Source: Smittia aterrima | Lineage: Eukaryota; Arthropoda; Insecta; Diptera; Chironomidae | Reading direction: 5' to 3' | Assembly (NCBI GenBank): GCA_033063855.1 | Contig: CP093831.1 | Span: forward strand, 15,314,001-15,378,000 | DNA: 64,000 bases | Part shown: positions 32,760-46,899 of the stretch, in pieces | Numbering within the stretch: position 1 is the first letter of the stretch | Layout: the number at the start of each line of letters is the position of its first letter | Program-made: the position numbers and the translations under genes | The notes under the pieces: generated by a model | The model's input: the letters and a program-made list of their open reading frames with translations, nothing else | The model's database searches: none | Told to the model about the DNA's origin: nothing

Positions 32760-35700
32760 ATGTTTAAATTTACTAACAAGCGCGATGTCGATCGACACGT
32801 CGCGCAGATGACGAAGAATTTAGGCGAAGCAGAGGTAAAGTGAAAATTAATTTCTGTGCGTGGTTTCTCGAAAATTCCTTCAAATCGGCGTTCTTTCGCA
32901 AATATCTAGTTTAAGAACATTTAAATCAGATGCACAGACTTAAGATTCAATGTTTTTAAAGACAATTTGCTACGTGGATCACTGATCTCAGCAATTTTCA
33001 CTTCAAGGATTTTCGCATTTGTTGTTTTTGTAAATTTCATGACTTCATGAAAAATGAAAATCATTTTGATCCCATGTAACGACTAAGTAGCTTTATCGAT
33101 TCTGTTGCTCATTTCTAATAAGATAATGCTTCAAATCTTATCGTATCTCTTGAAAATAAAATTGAATGATTTTAAAGAGTGAAGTTAGGTTAGATCAGGC
33201 GGCAAAATGACCCCATACCTTGATACTAATAAATTTCTTTAATTATGATTCCCTACAGCGATCATCTCGAGGCTATGCAATTTCGAAAAGCTACGCAAAA
33301 GTATCGGAGTATGAAATGTCCAGAGATTGGCTTCAACGTTATCTCGACATCAAAACAGAAGATGCTCAAGCTCACAAATTTATGGGCGAGATTCTTGAAC
33401 ATTTAAATAAACCTGAGCAAGCGATCACTTCTTATCAGCGAGCTTATAACCTTAACCCGAAACAAAATGATTTGATCAAAAACAGTAAGTTCATTCTTTT
33501 ATTCTTTCCAATTCCTATCTAACAATCTTATATTTTAGTTTGCCGGTTATTTCTTGTGAATGATGGTTGGACGTCAAGTCCAGGAAAAGCCAAATATTGG
33601 TGCGAGTTGGCAGACACAGAAAATGTTCGCGACGACAATGTTCTCAGTCTACGTCTTAAGATGCTGAACAAAGACAAGAAGAATGGGGGAAAGCCAGTCG
33701 AGGAGATGATTCTGAAGGAAATCACCGGTAGACCACATGATGTTGGACTTCGGATTCGACTTGTTCAATTTCTTCTTGAAGAAAAGCGATTCAATGATGC
33801 TCTCAAGTATTGTTTCGATCTCGAGATGAAGTTCATGGAAATTTTCCTACTTTCTGTCGAATGGTACAACACCGTTTCATCTGTTCTCGCACAACAAACA
33901 GCGACAGATAATTGGAATTACTGGTGTTTACTGCTCATCTCACTCGACAAAAAGATCTACCTGAACCTTAAGAAAGACCTCTCGTTACAAGCAATCAAGC
34001 AGAATAACATCAAGGACGTTACAAATATGATCTTCGAATTCGATCAAGTACTCAAGAAGGCCACGGAGACACTTTTAGTTCTTGCGCCAATGAAGGAGAT
34101 TGCAAAGGAATTTGTAAATCATTTCCGTGGACAAATGGCTCTAAACATCGCAGCACTCTTGTTCCAAAAGCAGAAGGTTTCTAGCAATGATCAATGGCGC
34201 GAAACAACAAAGAAATGCTTGCCGTTCCTGCTATTTGCTTTCCAATGTGCAACCGTAAACACCGAAGCTTTCTGGTTGAAAAACACAACCGACGCTATTC
34301 GAAACCTCTTCATATATTTGAAGAAGGAAGGATCATTCAGATGCGCTCAAGCTGGAAGAACGATCCTCGCATGCAAATCATCAGGAAACGAAGAAAATAC
34401 ATTCAACATTCGCAACCACAAGAGTTGGACTTCTATCGAAGACATTTTCAATCAAGTTCGTGAAACTTGTGCGGACTTGAACTGGCGAAAGAACAGTTAT
34501 CGACTACTTTTTGCCAATGCCGATCAGCAAAACAAAATTTCAACATCGTATTTGGTCCAGGACTCATTCTTCCAAGAGCCAAAGTATGACAGTATATCAT
34601 TCAGTGACTTGGACAGATATGAATCCACAGCTCAAAGTCTTTACGTATCATCATTGGAACATCATGTTTACCTTGGGCTTGGGAAAAAAGATTTGAACAC
34701 TTACAAGACCCACACTTTCAATGGACTCAACTTATCAACATCCAATCTGGTCAACTGTAATCCAGAGACGATCAACAGAATCGACATCGACTCATTCCTT
34801 TATTGTGCGATCATTCAAGCTAAACGACGTCTCGAGGCTGAAAAAGATTGCTACGAAAGCTTTAGCAACAAACCAAACGAGAAGCCACTGATTCTGCCAG
34901 CTGCTAACATGGTCGATAATCTCTGCACAGAAGAACAAAACGAGTGGTGGCTCTCTGCATTCAAAATCTACAAGAACATCTCTGGCGATAATCTCGCACA
35001 ACTTAAAGCAACTCTTCAGTTTGGAATTGAAGCTGTTCGTGGAATCGATACACCGAAGATTGATGTTATCATTCTGTTGAAGCTTGGTGACATTCTTCAT
35101 GCACGCGCTATGTCAGCCGAAAAGATCGAGGAAAAGCGTAACCTTGAGATTCGTGTTGAGTATGTCTACAAGATTGCGATGCGAATGCTAAAGAGTCGTG
35201 AATCCGATAATTTACGTCGCATTTTCAAGTTCACAACGTCGAACTTTGATGTTGAACGAGAAATAACACAATTGTCTGGCACCGCAATCGGGCATTTGTC
35301 AGGAATTTACTTCAAAAGAGAGGAATTCAAAGAATTCATTGAGGATTTCTCTGGAGTTCAAAATCCTTGGGTACATTACTTCCTCGCTGAAGCGTATAGA
35401 AAATTGGACGAGTCTTCTAAAACACCGAAGAAAAGCAAGAAGCTTTATGTTGAGAAAGTAAGAGAGAATTTAATTGAAACTCTTGCTCTCCTTGATGGTG
35501 ATAACGCGATCGAAAAGAACAATCCTTTAAGAATGCAAGTCGAAAAGGATCTAAAGAAAATGCAGTACAATTTATCGTCATCCTTTAACGAAGATCTCGA
35601 TTTCCACAACTCTTCGCAAAATGGTCACACAGACGATGAAATCTTTCACAATGCATCAGCAACATCATTCCGTGGTCGTCGCGATGCTTCAGGAACCAAT

Positions 35701-38700
35701 TACAATGAAAAGTTCAATGAAGTTGAAACTTTACTGAAGAAGCTCTCCGAATTGGTAGTGTCAACAAAAGATGATGTTTTGTGCGCCCGAAACGACATCT
35801 CAGAATTAAAAGACGAAGTGCTCAATATCCGAGGCGATATCGCTGATATGAATGTCAACTCAGAAACGCTTACTACAAAATCTTTGAATGGGGTCTACAA
35901 AGCAATTGAAGAACTTTCATGGAATGTCACTTATTTATTGAACTTGGGACCAAACGCAGCAGCCGGTCCAGCAGCACGCTATCCAACAAACCCAATGCAG
36001 GCTCAGCTGAGCCAAATGTACAACACAGCTTATCCAATGACATCATACAATCCTGCTATGCAATATCCAACGCCATCGATGATGCAAAGACCTCCTCCAG
36101 CTGCTATTGGTCAAACACCACCGCATTTGCAATACGATCAGATGAATCCAATGTTGAATCCAAATGTTGTTGCTAACCTTGCAATGCAAACTAATGCTCA
36201 GAAATCATCGCTAATGGAAGCTCTCAACACTCCAACATTGTTGAATACATGGAACAATACTTATAATCAACAGGCTCCATTGACACCACCAGTTGTTCAA
36301 ATGCAACCACAAATGCAGCAAGTTCCCGTAGCAGCTCCAGCTCCTGCTCCTGCTCCAATTCAAAATAAGCCTGTTGAGAAAACTCCACCAGTCAATGTCG
36401 TCATTACCAATTCGGATCCGCTTCCCGCTCAGAACTCATTTGTTTCACAACCAACATTGAGCGTCACGATACCTCCACAGCATATTAAGCATGCTCCTCC
36501 TCCTGCTCAAGCTTTTGAATCACCAGCAGTAACAACCGTAACTACTGCACAGCCAACAATTTCATTCGGAGGACTTAGTGGATCACTTACACAATCAACA
36601 AGTCTATTCTCTACAACTAAAGACAGCAAGACACCAACTAAAGACAGCAAGGATAAGGCAGATAAATCGAAAGCTCCTGCAGCGCCAAGTCCTTTTGCTA
36701 ATTTCTCGTTCGGACAAACGGCGAATAAATCATTCTCAGAGCTCTTTGGAAATATTTCATCAGGAAAGTTAGAAGAGTCGCCTATTGCTTCAGGAACATC
36801 GCAAGCACAAAGCACTCCCGTTGATTCGAATTTGAACAAATCGATTCACGAAGAAGATAAAGTGGAGCATTACGAGCCGACAGCTCACTTTGAGCCTGTT
36901 ATTCCATTGCCCGATCTTGTTGACGCTAAGACTGGCGAAGAAGACGAAGACGTTAAATTTATCCATCGTGCCAAGTTATTGCGTTATGATGATGTTACGA
37001 AAGAGTGGAAAGAGCGTGGGCTTGGTGATATGAAGGTTCTCGTTCACAAGAAAGACCCGAGTAAAGCTCGTATGTTAATGAGACGAGAGCACATCTTCAA
37101 ATTGTGTTGCAACATGGTTATCACTGCAGATTTGAAGTTCGTCAAATTGAATGGCAACACTTATTCCTTTTATGGCCAAGACTTCAGCGAGAATGAGATG
37201 AGAACTGAGAAGTTGGCGATCAGATTAAAGACACCAGAACTGGTTGAATCATTTATTAATGCAGTTATCGACGTCCAGAAGAACTTAGGCACTCCTAAAG
37301 TGGAAAACAAGAAAACCGAGAAGAAGGACGAAGCACCAAAAGGATTCGGAGATCTATTCAAGCCAAAGGTTGGATCTTGGGCATGCGAAGCTTGTTATAC
37401 CAACAACAAACCTGAATCAATCTACTGTGCTGCGTGCGAGTCTCCGAAAGACAGCACAGTTCCTAAGAAAGAGGCAAAATCGATTCTTGCTCCAGCAGCT
37501 GGCGCACCCAAGTTCAGTTTCGGAATGCCTGCTGCAACTATCCCGACTACTGTTCCAGTAATTGAGAAGAAGAGCTTGAACGATCAATCTAAAAAGAAGG
37601 ATGACACTCAGAAAGGATTCGGAGATCAATTCAAACCAAAAGTTGGATCTTGGGCATGCGAAGCTTGCTACATTAACAACAAACCGGAAGCAATCTATTG
37701 TGTCGCTTGTGATTCGCCGAAAGACAGCACAGTTCCAAAGAAAGAAGCAAAATCAATTCTTGCCCCTGCTGATAACACTTCGAAATTCAGTTTTGGAATG
37801 CCAAACGCCTCAGGGTTCAGTTTTGGTGCTCCAGCTGCAACCGCAGCAGCGCAAAGCAACAGTTTCTCATTTGGAGCTGCAAGCGTAGCACCAATCACAG
37901 GTCAACCGAGCTTCTCATTCAATTCGCTGGCCCCAGTAGAAGTGGCCAAGGAAGCATTCGCAGATTCAACAACCCCTGCAAGTGGATTTTCATTCGATGG
38001 CTCAAAATCATTTTCTTTCGGTTTGAACTCGTCAGTTGTTGAGAAGACTCCCGCTGTTGCATTGGAAGTACCAACATCTAGTGACAAACCAGGATTCAAT
38101 TTCGTGTTCAAGGCGAAGTCGCCTTCGAAGAAATCACCAGGAAAAGCGCGCAACGATAGCGTGAACAGTGAACATGCTGAGGAAGAAGATGTTTATCAAG
38201 AAGAAGAGAATCAAACTTACTTTACACCAGTCATCCCATTGCCGGATAAAATTGAAGTTAAGACCGGAGAAGAAGACGAAGAAGTTCTATACAGTCATCG
38301 TGCTAAACTCTTCCGATTCGTTGACAAAGAATGGAAGGAAAGAGGCATCGGCGATATTAAAATTTTGAAGAATCGTGGAACTGGCAAGCTAAGGTAATGA
38401 TTTGCATTTTTGATATATGAACATAGCAATAATAATTAACTTTTTATTATGCAGAGTCGTCATGCGTCGTGAGCAAATTTTCAAGATTTGCTTAAACTTT
38501 ACTCTCACAAGTGACATCGAATTGAAGAGCAAAGGAGACAACTCTAGAACTTTTAGTGTTGTCGATTTCTCAGAGGGTGAATTAGAGCCAAATGCGTTTG
38601 CAATTCGTTTCAAAGCCGCAGATATCGCAGCAGATTTCGAAAGAGCTTGGAAAAATGCCCTTTCTGATTCTAACGAAGTTGACGATGAATCTGCCAAACT

Positions 38701-40185
38701 CGTCGAAAAATTGAAGCTTCCAAAAGACTTCTTCGATTACACAAAGGCTGCTGCTTGTACTGGATGTGTTGGATGCGATCCTGATAACTTCGTTTTCTCT
38801 TGGAACAAAGCATCTGAAGTATCAAGCGGATCAAAATCAATTCCGCTTGAACCACCATCATTGAAGGCAAGAGCTAAACCAAGACGCGAAAGTATTGACA
38901 AACATGTCTCCTTCAACCTCGCTGATTCAAGCCAGAGAGATAGTGTTACACAACTACAAGGAACAGGAAATGTTAAAGAGAAAGCTAGTGTATTTGGTGG
39001 CGGGATCATGAAATCGGATGCATCTACAAACATTTTTGCTGCTTTCAATTCTGAAAACCCGACAACTCCATCAAACACAATCAACTTCTCTAAACCATCG
39101 AATTCCATTTTTTCGACGTCTCACAATACTACTCCAGTCAGCAATGCTGAAGTTTCATTCGGTAAACCAGCAGAACCTTTCTCAACAGGATTGTTCGGAA
39201 ACAAAACCACATTCTCATTTAGCAGTGGAGGCGACAACATTTTTAATGGAACAAAGCAAAATGGAGAAGAAGCAAAACCTTTGTTCGGAGCATTCGGAAC
39301 GTCGACTGCATTTGGGTCAAACTCAATTTTCGGCAACGCAGCTAAACCAGCAACACCAGCGGAACCCGCTACTGGGAACATTTTTGGATCTGGTCTAACA
39401 AGTACATTCAGTTTCACTGAAGCTGCTAAATCACTGGATTCTAATAAATCGCAAGAACTAGCTGTTCCTGATTTCATTCAAAATACCAACGACTCTGGGG
39501 GGTTTGCAGCCATCGCAGCGAACGCTTCGCCTGATAAAGGATGGTCTGGAAATGCTGCTTCAGCCGGGGGATTCTTTGGATTAACAGTCAAAGACGATTT
39601 CTTCAGCAAGAATCTGAATAAGTCGAACAACGACGAACAAACCGACAACCACGTTAACGATGATAATTACGATCCACATTACGAACCAATCATCAGTTTA
39701 CCAGATGAAATCAACGTCAGTACTGGCGAAGAAGAAGAAGAGAAACTTTTTGCCGAACGAGCAAAACTCTTCAGATATGATGCAAACACTCGAGAATGGA
39801 AAGAACGAGGTAAATTTGTTGCTTTAAGATTCCACAAAAGTTGTTGATCTCACGATAATATAATTTTATTTTAGGTGTTGGTGAATTGAAAATCCTTCAT
39901 CACCCGAAGCATGGATCTTATCGTTTACTTTTACGACGAGAGCAAATCTTCAAGCTTGTGTTGAATCAACTCATCACTGCTGATCTTCATATGGTTCCAA
40001 TGAACAGCTCAACGAAAGCCTTCTCATGGCTCGGAGTTAACTGTGCTGAAGACATGGCTGGAGTTCCAGAACAATTGGCAGTTCGATTCAAGAATGAGGA
40101 CTTGGCTAAAGCTTTTAAAACAAAATTCGATGAAAGCTGTTTGAAGGTGGCATCGCGAGAAGAGCTCAACCCAGAAAACGATTAA
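32760..40185 (+). CDS. Nup358: Nucleoporin Nup358/RanBP2
   Basis: Large cytoplasmic-filament nucleoporin that binds Ran-GTP and importins. Exons: 32760-32834, 33259-33484, 33539-38393, 38455-39809, 39875-40185, giving 2273 residues. An N-terminal TPR and helical solenoid (about residues 27-900) shows AHKFMGEILEHLNKPEQAI. A Pro/Gln/Met-rich linker follows. Three Ran-binding domains lie at about 1211-1351, 1661-1800 and 2124-2265 (each with PLPD or SLPD, TGEE, AKL-R and WKERG). Two RanBP2-type zinc fingers (WACEAC-x10-C-x2-C) lie at about 1377-1405 and 1468-1496, and FG/FSFG motifs are scattered. No cyclophilin domain or vertebrate SUMO-E3 repeat is seen. Human has four RanBDs and eight fingers, so this is a reduced insect form. 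Confidence 0.95.
37321..37806 (+). repeat. Tandem duplication of a zinc-finger/FSFG module inside Nup358
   Basis: Units at 37321-37533 and 37594-37806, offset by exactly 273 bp (91 codons). Both encode KGFGD-F, KPKVGSWACEAC, a second Cys pair, SPKDSTVPKKEAKSILAP and FSFGMP. Amino-acid identity is very high over about 70 residues, implying recent duplication or gene conversion. Confidence 0.9.
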
Positions 40186-42117
40186 ACCTTAATTTGATTC
40201 TAATTTTATTTAAAACAAACATTTTCTTAAATTTCTGTTGAACCGCGTCGCGAATCGAATCAAAGACTGAAGTTACATTAAATCCCGAGAAAAAAAATCC
40301 CGTTGAAATGAAATTTAAGGAACTGTGAAAGGAAATGGCAAGCACGATTAGTCTCAAGTTTCGTTAAAACCGCGCACAGCTTCGCCATTTCCCCTTATCG
40401 TTAACAATAATTTTAAAAGCTATGTAGTTGTTATCATTGTAAGCTCCTTTATTTGCAAAACTTGTTTCATTAATATCAAAGGATCGGCGAGAATTTTATG
40501 AAAAATCTCGCTAATAACAATGATTTTCCCTTAAGTTTCCTGATTGAAAAATGTCATTGAATTGATGAGCTTAAAAAATAATAAAATGTTGCTTTTGTCA
40601 TCTAACTTTGCAGCTGTTCACTCTTTTAAAGCACCGAACGAGTTTGATAACTTCTTGAAATATCAGAAGTTAAAGGGAAGGGGACCAGCATTCTCTGTTG
40701 GTTTATTTACATTCATTTCTTATGGATTTCTTTCTTTTGCGTTTGCATCTTATCGACGACATTCCTATCTCTTTATACATATCTTCATCACATATATTTA
40801 CTCGTCAGAAAATCAAAGACGATATTTGGCAACGTTGCATTGCTCAAAGATCGAAGGAATGAAACTCTCGATTCCTTTGGAATTACTTGAGAAAAAGAAG
40901 TCTTTTCACCTCTAATGAAATGTAGACAAACGAAACAAATCTTTTACTTTCATTTTATTTCAACGATTTTTCATCATTCGAAACGTTGCCAACTTTTCTT
41001 GCGTTTGTGTTGGTGAATTGAGTGTATTTGGGATCAAACCATCGTCACGAAGAATTATTCAGAAACATTAGGTAAACTAGGAAAATAAAACAACGTCGGA
41101 TGTCCAAGACTTTGAGGAACCTGCAGCTACCAGTGAGTATCTAATAAAATATCGATTGCGCTCATAATCTTCGATTTTCGTCGAGTTCTGAATATAATTT
41201 TAGCAAATCTTCCGAAAATTTTCCCGTCGTCTGACTTAAATTTTCATTTGAAGCATATGATGCTTGATGTAAGCAAGGAAACTTGATTAAAGCGCAGTTG
41301 TCGCAGTCGTCATTCGGTGAGACTTTCATTGAACACCACTGAGTTCATCAATTCGCTTCATAAAGAAACACGTTTTGAAACTTTGTTTGCTCTTTGCCCG
41401 GGATCGTGAAAAATTGTTTCATCGACCAGGATCAAAACTGAATGATCTTTTGCATACTCGAAACTGATAAGATCTTGGATTCAAACAGGATTCTAGTGTT
41501 AAGTTCAAAACTAAATAGTTTTTCAAAGATTTCCTCTTTCAAGGTCTTCAACGACTTAGAGAATTTGCTACTTTGTTTCTTCTGTAAATGTCGCTTATCT
41601 GGGAAAGAAAATTTCGCCAGGTGTGTTTTTCAAAACTTGTTTTGTTCATCGAATTCTATCCAAAGTTAGTTCAAAAGCATTCGAAATTTGAATCCTCACG
41701 ATTTTCCAATATTGACGTCCGGCTAACTCATGAACTTATTTTTCTGATGATGAAGCACATCCGAAATCAAAGTGTAAGCAAAACGAGCAGGGCGAGCCAG
41801 AGACAAAGCAAAACAAACTTCCTACTTCTTCTTCTTTCGATGTCTGTACGTGTGTTTTGTAATTCAAGGTTTCATGAGAAACTCGAAAGTTCAGACTTCA
41901 TTTCTGCTCATAATTTCTGTTCAAATTTTTCTTTCATTTGGTTTTAAACTTTCCTCAGAACTCATTTTAAGAAAACTTGATAACATCGCTAAAAGAGGTC
42001 GAATCTCGAGGTCATTGAAACGAGCGCAACGCTATCAATAAGAAACTTATTTGTCGCGGACAATTTTTGGTGTCAACACGTTTTTCTCTTTTGTCGTTTT
42101 AGATGTAAACGAAGACC
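40186..42117. other. 1.9-kb gap between Nup358 and the ZMYND11-like gene
   Basis: Several short frames occur but none has an ATG start plus recognisable protein or splice support. A short stretch ending in a good donor (gtgagt at 41133) and the acceptor-like gttttag just before the next ATG (ending at 42102) suggest a 5' noncoding exon and first intron of the downstream gene. Otherwise I see nothing. Confidence 0.4.
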
Positions 42118-45100
42118 ATGGAGTACGAAGACATACTGATCACAGATCCAAAGGAAATTGAAAACGAAGCTCCTTTAAATGGTGAAAACTACGAGCAGCA
42201 AATAAAACACCCACGCTCGAAAATTAGCATGACAAGCGATGATCGAACGCCCAATGCGTCGCCGATCAGAAAAATAACAATCAGACAGTCAAATGACAGT
42301 GAAATTGCACAACAAACCAGTTATGAGATCATAACAAAGAAGCGACGAGATAGTAGACCAAGACATTCTCCAACAGTTCATCTCGATCGCTATGAAATTC
42401 CATTATCACAATCGCCACACGATGAAGCGCTCACCAATGGACTCGATCCAATTGGAATCGAGTTGATAAGTTCACATGCAAGCATGAGTGATGATGATTA
42501 CGGAGATGAACTTGGTTCACCGAAGATGAGCAGAGAAGTGAAAAATCTTCATCGATCAACAAACGGTTCCAAGATTTTATCAGAATACCTGCTTAAAACG
42601 AATGAAAGTCCGCGCAGAAGCCGAAAAAACAAAGACATTCCTATTGTTGATCCAGACGAACATTTTGAGGTCGAGACTGGTTCTAAAGCATCTCCTGAAC
42701 TGAATGATATTGAAGGTGAAAGTGATTCAGCTGCTCTACCAATGGAACCTCCAGAAAAACGTCGTAAATCAATTTCTCGATCACGATCACGAATTAGATC
42801 AGTAAGTTCAAATCGTGGTCGAAAGAAATCAGTTGCTAGACAATTGAAAGACGATCTCTTATTAACAAGTGACAAAGAAGAAGAAATGGGAGAGGACGAC
42901 GACGAGGAATTGAGTGAAGTTTCATTTGTCACAAATCGATCGATTGAGGGGAGAGCTGTGAATCCACCACCAAAAGTAAGTAAAGCAGTAACTTTTGATC
43001 TAGAAAATTATCAAGGCTAATTAAAATTTACTTTCTAGGCTGGCTGGGACTCATTTTGCTTTAAATGTCATACCGATACCGCTGTCTTATCGCTCGCTTG
43101 CTCTAAATGTAAATGCTCTTATCATCGTCACTGCGTTCGTCCGAATCCGATTCCAAAAAATGTTGACGAGTTTGTTTGTCCGGAGTGCAGAGAGATTGCC
43201 AATTCTGAGGCCTTGAGCTCCAATAAATACGGACACGAGAAAATTGATCCACACACGCTAAGTGAAATGTTGATGATGATTCTCGAGAAGATTCGATCGT
43301 ATCCCGAAAGAGAGCAATTTGAGAATGACATCGTCGTCAAATTAACTAAGGAACCAAGTCAACCGTTCATTATCACACAAATGTCATTTAAAATACTTGA
43401 AAGTCGGATTAAAAGCTTTTACTACAAAGTAACCGAAGCTTTCGTCCATGACCTTAAACAACTCGAGCACAATTGGAACATCGTCGATCGAACCAAGTCT
43501 AAAAATCTTAAAAACATTATGAAGATCGTTACTACGGAAATGAATGAATTAGAAGCTTGCGTGTTCTGTTATCAGAAATCTTTTATCGCCAACGACTGGT
43601 TTGTTCATCCATGTAAACGACCGCATTTACTTATTTGGGCAAAGCTAAAAGGCGTAAGTTTCACCCTCGCGATGAGTTTCAATCGAACTGATGAATTATT
43701 AATTGTTTTTTCAATTTTTTAGTATCCTTACTGGCCAGCTAAAGTGATGTCAATTGATTCGCGACAACAAGTTGACGTGCGTTTCTTTGGTGCGCATGAT
43801 CGTGCTTGGGTGCCAGCGGCTCATTGTCTGTTGTTTAGTGAAAAGGATCCGAATAAAACAAAAGGCTCGACGCCAACGAACAATAAGAATGCAAGTAAGA
43901 CTCAAAAAGGAATTGCAGACGCGATGAAAGAGAAAGATGATTATATCGAGCATCTTCGTGCAAAATACGGTTTCAAATACTCGCCATTCCGAACTCAATT
44001 CAACGCCCTTGATCTTCAAAAGCAACTCGATTTTATGTTACCGGGACTTAAAAGCTCAAGAGAGAACGGTAGTGAAGAGGGCACACAGAAAGAGAGTATT
44101 AGGCTGAAGATTATAAAAGGCGCGAGCAATTACCAAGTTGAACATAAGCAAGACAAACCGAAGTTGTACAAAGTGTTGAGTAAGACTGACGACAACGCCG
44201 ATTTAGAGCAGCCAGCTAAGTTATCGCTGATCATAAAACGAAAATCAAATGTCGATCAAGACGTCGAGAAGCCAAAACGAATTAGAGGGAATGACATCAC
44301 TGCTTCGGACACGTCAGAAAGCAACTTAAATGTTCCAGTAGGAAAAGAAAAGCTCCTAAGACGAAACTCAACGCTTTCAGCTCAAAAACACAAGAAGATG
44401 GCAAAAGAAACTCAGAACAAAAAATTTAAGCAAAAGTCTCAGAAGAATAATGGAGGCGCAGTTGTATTTGATGAAGTAACTGTAACGAAAATGACAAAGC
44501 GAACTAGAGCCAGAAGCATGTTAGAAGATGCTGCGTCGCCAATGATAGTTCCCGTCCTGACTATTCCTCCAGGAACAAATGAAATTCAAGAACTTAGAGA
44601 GACAAGCGAAAGTCCTCAAACTCAAAAGAAAACTCGAAGTCAAAGTCTACAACGAAGTCGATCAATCGATAAAGAACCAACACAGGAATTCAGACGAGAA
44701 AGAAGTCGATCTACATCAAAGGATGTAAATCCTTCACGAGATCTTAAACGAACATTATCGATAAATTCCAACTCTTTGAGACGATCGATGTCGCACAGTG
44801 AGGGCTTGACAAAGTCACTTGCGCCAGCTAAAGAACCCGAAAGCGAATTTGATCCCAATCTCATTATTAAAGATGAACCGGTTTCGGATAGCGAAGAAAT
44901 CTTGGAGCGTGGTACGCTTACGGTCCGTGATATTCCTAATCTAATGCAAGACAATGGTGGAAAGAAGAAATTGATTGTGATCTCGACAAATGAAAATAAT
45001 GAAAACTCATCTGGTTCACAGCAAAAGGGTCGAGCTAGAAAAACCTTTCCAAACAATCCCAATCAAATTCAAATTGACTCACTAACGTCACAAAATAATC

Positions 45101-46493
45101 GCATCGGCGATTGGATGGTTTGCATTCCTTTCGCTGAAGCATCTACTAGCGGAGGTTTGAGTTCAAACATGCAATCGCCTCCAGCTTCCAATCGTTCTAC
45201 GCCTCATTCTGATTCTCAACAACGATCAAATGTGAGCTCATCTAGAACAACACCGAATCTACCAACACGAAACCCTCAAACTTCATCTCAAAATTTAAAT
45301 CGACGTAACACAAACCCTCTCAATGGACAAACAATAAACAGAACTGCTTTTCAAAATGATAACCTTCGAAGACAGTCAACGAACGAATTGCCAAGACTTT
45401 TACCTCGTCCACAAGGAGTTTTTAAAAACGATGGCAGCACATTTAGTCGAGATGTTGGGCCAGTTTCTCGAATGTTCAACGACAATTCACATCGAATTAC
45501 CGAATTTTTCAGAGAACTTATGGTCGACACCGTTTCATCGTTCGCGCCAGAGTTGCCAGTAGCTGAGAACTTAATGCTACGAGAGGAGAACGAGAAAATT
45601 CGACGTGATATGCAAGTTGTGAAGACTGAATGTCAACAGAAACTTCATGAAATCAAGAGAGAACATCAAGAAGAGATCGACTCGTTGAAAAGAACATTCG
45701 GTGAGTTTGTAAAAATTAAATTATATCGCAAAATGATTATTTACTATCCCTTTAAGACGATCGCCTGAAAGCCATCCAACTTTCACATGAACAAGAAAAA
45801 CTTCGACTCACCACAGAAGTTCGTCAGCAATGCGAAAGTGACAAACAGCGTGCCATTGAAATTACTCGAAAGGAAACAAAGAAGACGACTTGGTGCTCCT
45901 ATTGTACTCGAGAAGCTCGTTTCTACTGTTGTTGGAACACAAGCTATTGCGGACCGTCATGTCAGAAAACTCACTGGCAAGTTCATCAGAAATGTTGCAC
46001 CAATGTGAGATCAATTTGCAATCTTCAAACTTTTCGTTTAAAAATCAATTTTTATTTTAGAAAAACTCTGCAACTGATTCACCAACTACAATCAAACAAA
46101 CAAATGAGTCTCAAACTCAGTCATCAAAAGTTAATCATGTGCGAAGCTCCGGCCAACAAGTGAGATAAAAAATTAAAATAACACGCATCAATTTACAAGT
46201 TTTATCTTTTAAAGGTCCAATCAACGCAATCGGACGTCTCGATTCAACAGCAACAAAAAAACTTACCATCATCTGTCACCTCATCCTCGAACCTGAGCCA
46301 GCCGAATCCATCAATGATTTCCCGCTCTTTTGATCTACGAACACTTCAATCGATATTTGGCGACCATACCGTCCGCGACTCGAATGTAGCGAGTCAAGTC
46401 GTTAAACCGATTCCACGTAATAATGAAAACATCAATTCTCAAGTTGATATGATTCATATAAGCTCAATTCCTACATCGACAAATCAGAAATGA
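42118..46493 (+). CDS. ZMYND11 (BS69)-like chromatin reader: PHD-bromo-PWWP-MYND
   Basis: Nuclear reader expected to bind modified H3 tails and repress or tune elongation through MYND-bound partners. Exons: 42118-42975, 43039-43653, 43723-45700, 45757-46004, 46061-46159, 46215-46493, giving 1358 residues. A long disordered, Ser/Arg-rich N-terminus (RRKSISRSRSRIRS) is followed by a PHD-type finger at about 290-335 (CFKCHTD..CSKCKCSYHRHC..FVCPEC), a divergent bromodomain-like helical segment (about 345-440), PWWP at about 483-545 (LIWAKLKGYPYWPAKV, VDVRFFGAHDRAWV), a coiled coil, and MYND at about 1195-1230 (CSYCTREARFYCCWNTSYC). The domain order is that of ZMYND11/ZMYND8; the direct step from PWWP to a distant MYND fits ZMYND11 better. 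The N-terminal 285 residues and the long middle linker are unusual extensions. Confidence 0.88.
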
Positions 46494-46899
46494 AACAAGA
46501 ATTTGCTCAACACAACAATCAAGATCAGGATGATGATCAAACCACTTGAACTTAACTTAAGGATTGCAATAAAATTGCATCGAAGCTTAAATTATCGTTG
46601 AAATTATTTATAACTTCGAGATATTTTCTTAAACATTTTTTTGCTGCTGTTAATTTTTGTTTAAAAACTAATTTAAGATTAATTATTTTGATTAGTTTTT
46701 ATTTTCGTTCAGTGAAATAAATAAATTAAGACTTTGTCAATTAAAAATTACTCAATTGTGATTTTTCTGCTGCTGTGATGGAGCTCTATGTTATTCTTAT
46801 CAATAACTCGCTCTCCCGCTCATATCAATCGCTAAACAAAAGCAATTGAATGTTTCAGTTGATTGTGAAGTACCGTGATGTGAAGATGTTTAACTGACA
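46494..46899. other. Gap upstream of the SLC19 gene
   Basis: Contains the ZMYND11-like 3' UTR (AATAAA-type signals near 46717) and the putative SLC19 promoter. No other feature is seen. Confidence 0.5.

Noticed and set aside
40544..40915. 123-codon frame in the Nup358 / ZMYND11-like gap
   Set aside because: Does not start with ATG, has no recognisable motif and a composition like noncoding AT-rich DNA.
41100..41132. Short upstream ATG frame (MSKTLRNLQLP) before a splice donor
   Set aside because: If spliced to the acceptor before 42103 it meets a stop at once; at most a uORF in a 5' noncoding exon.
44640..45062. 140-codon antisense frame opposite the ZMYND11-like gene
   Set aside because: Lies wholly inside a Ser/Arg-rich coding exon and has no recognisable domain; the plus-strand frame is clearly the gene.
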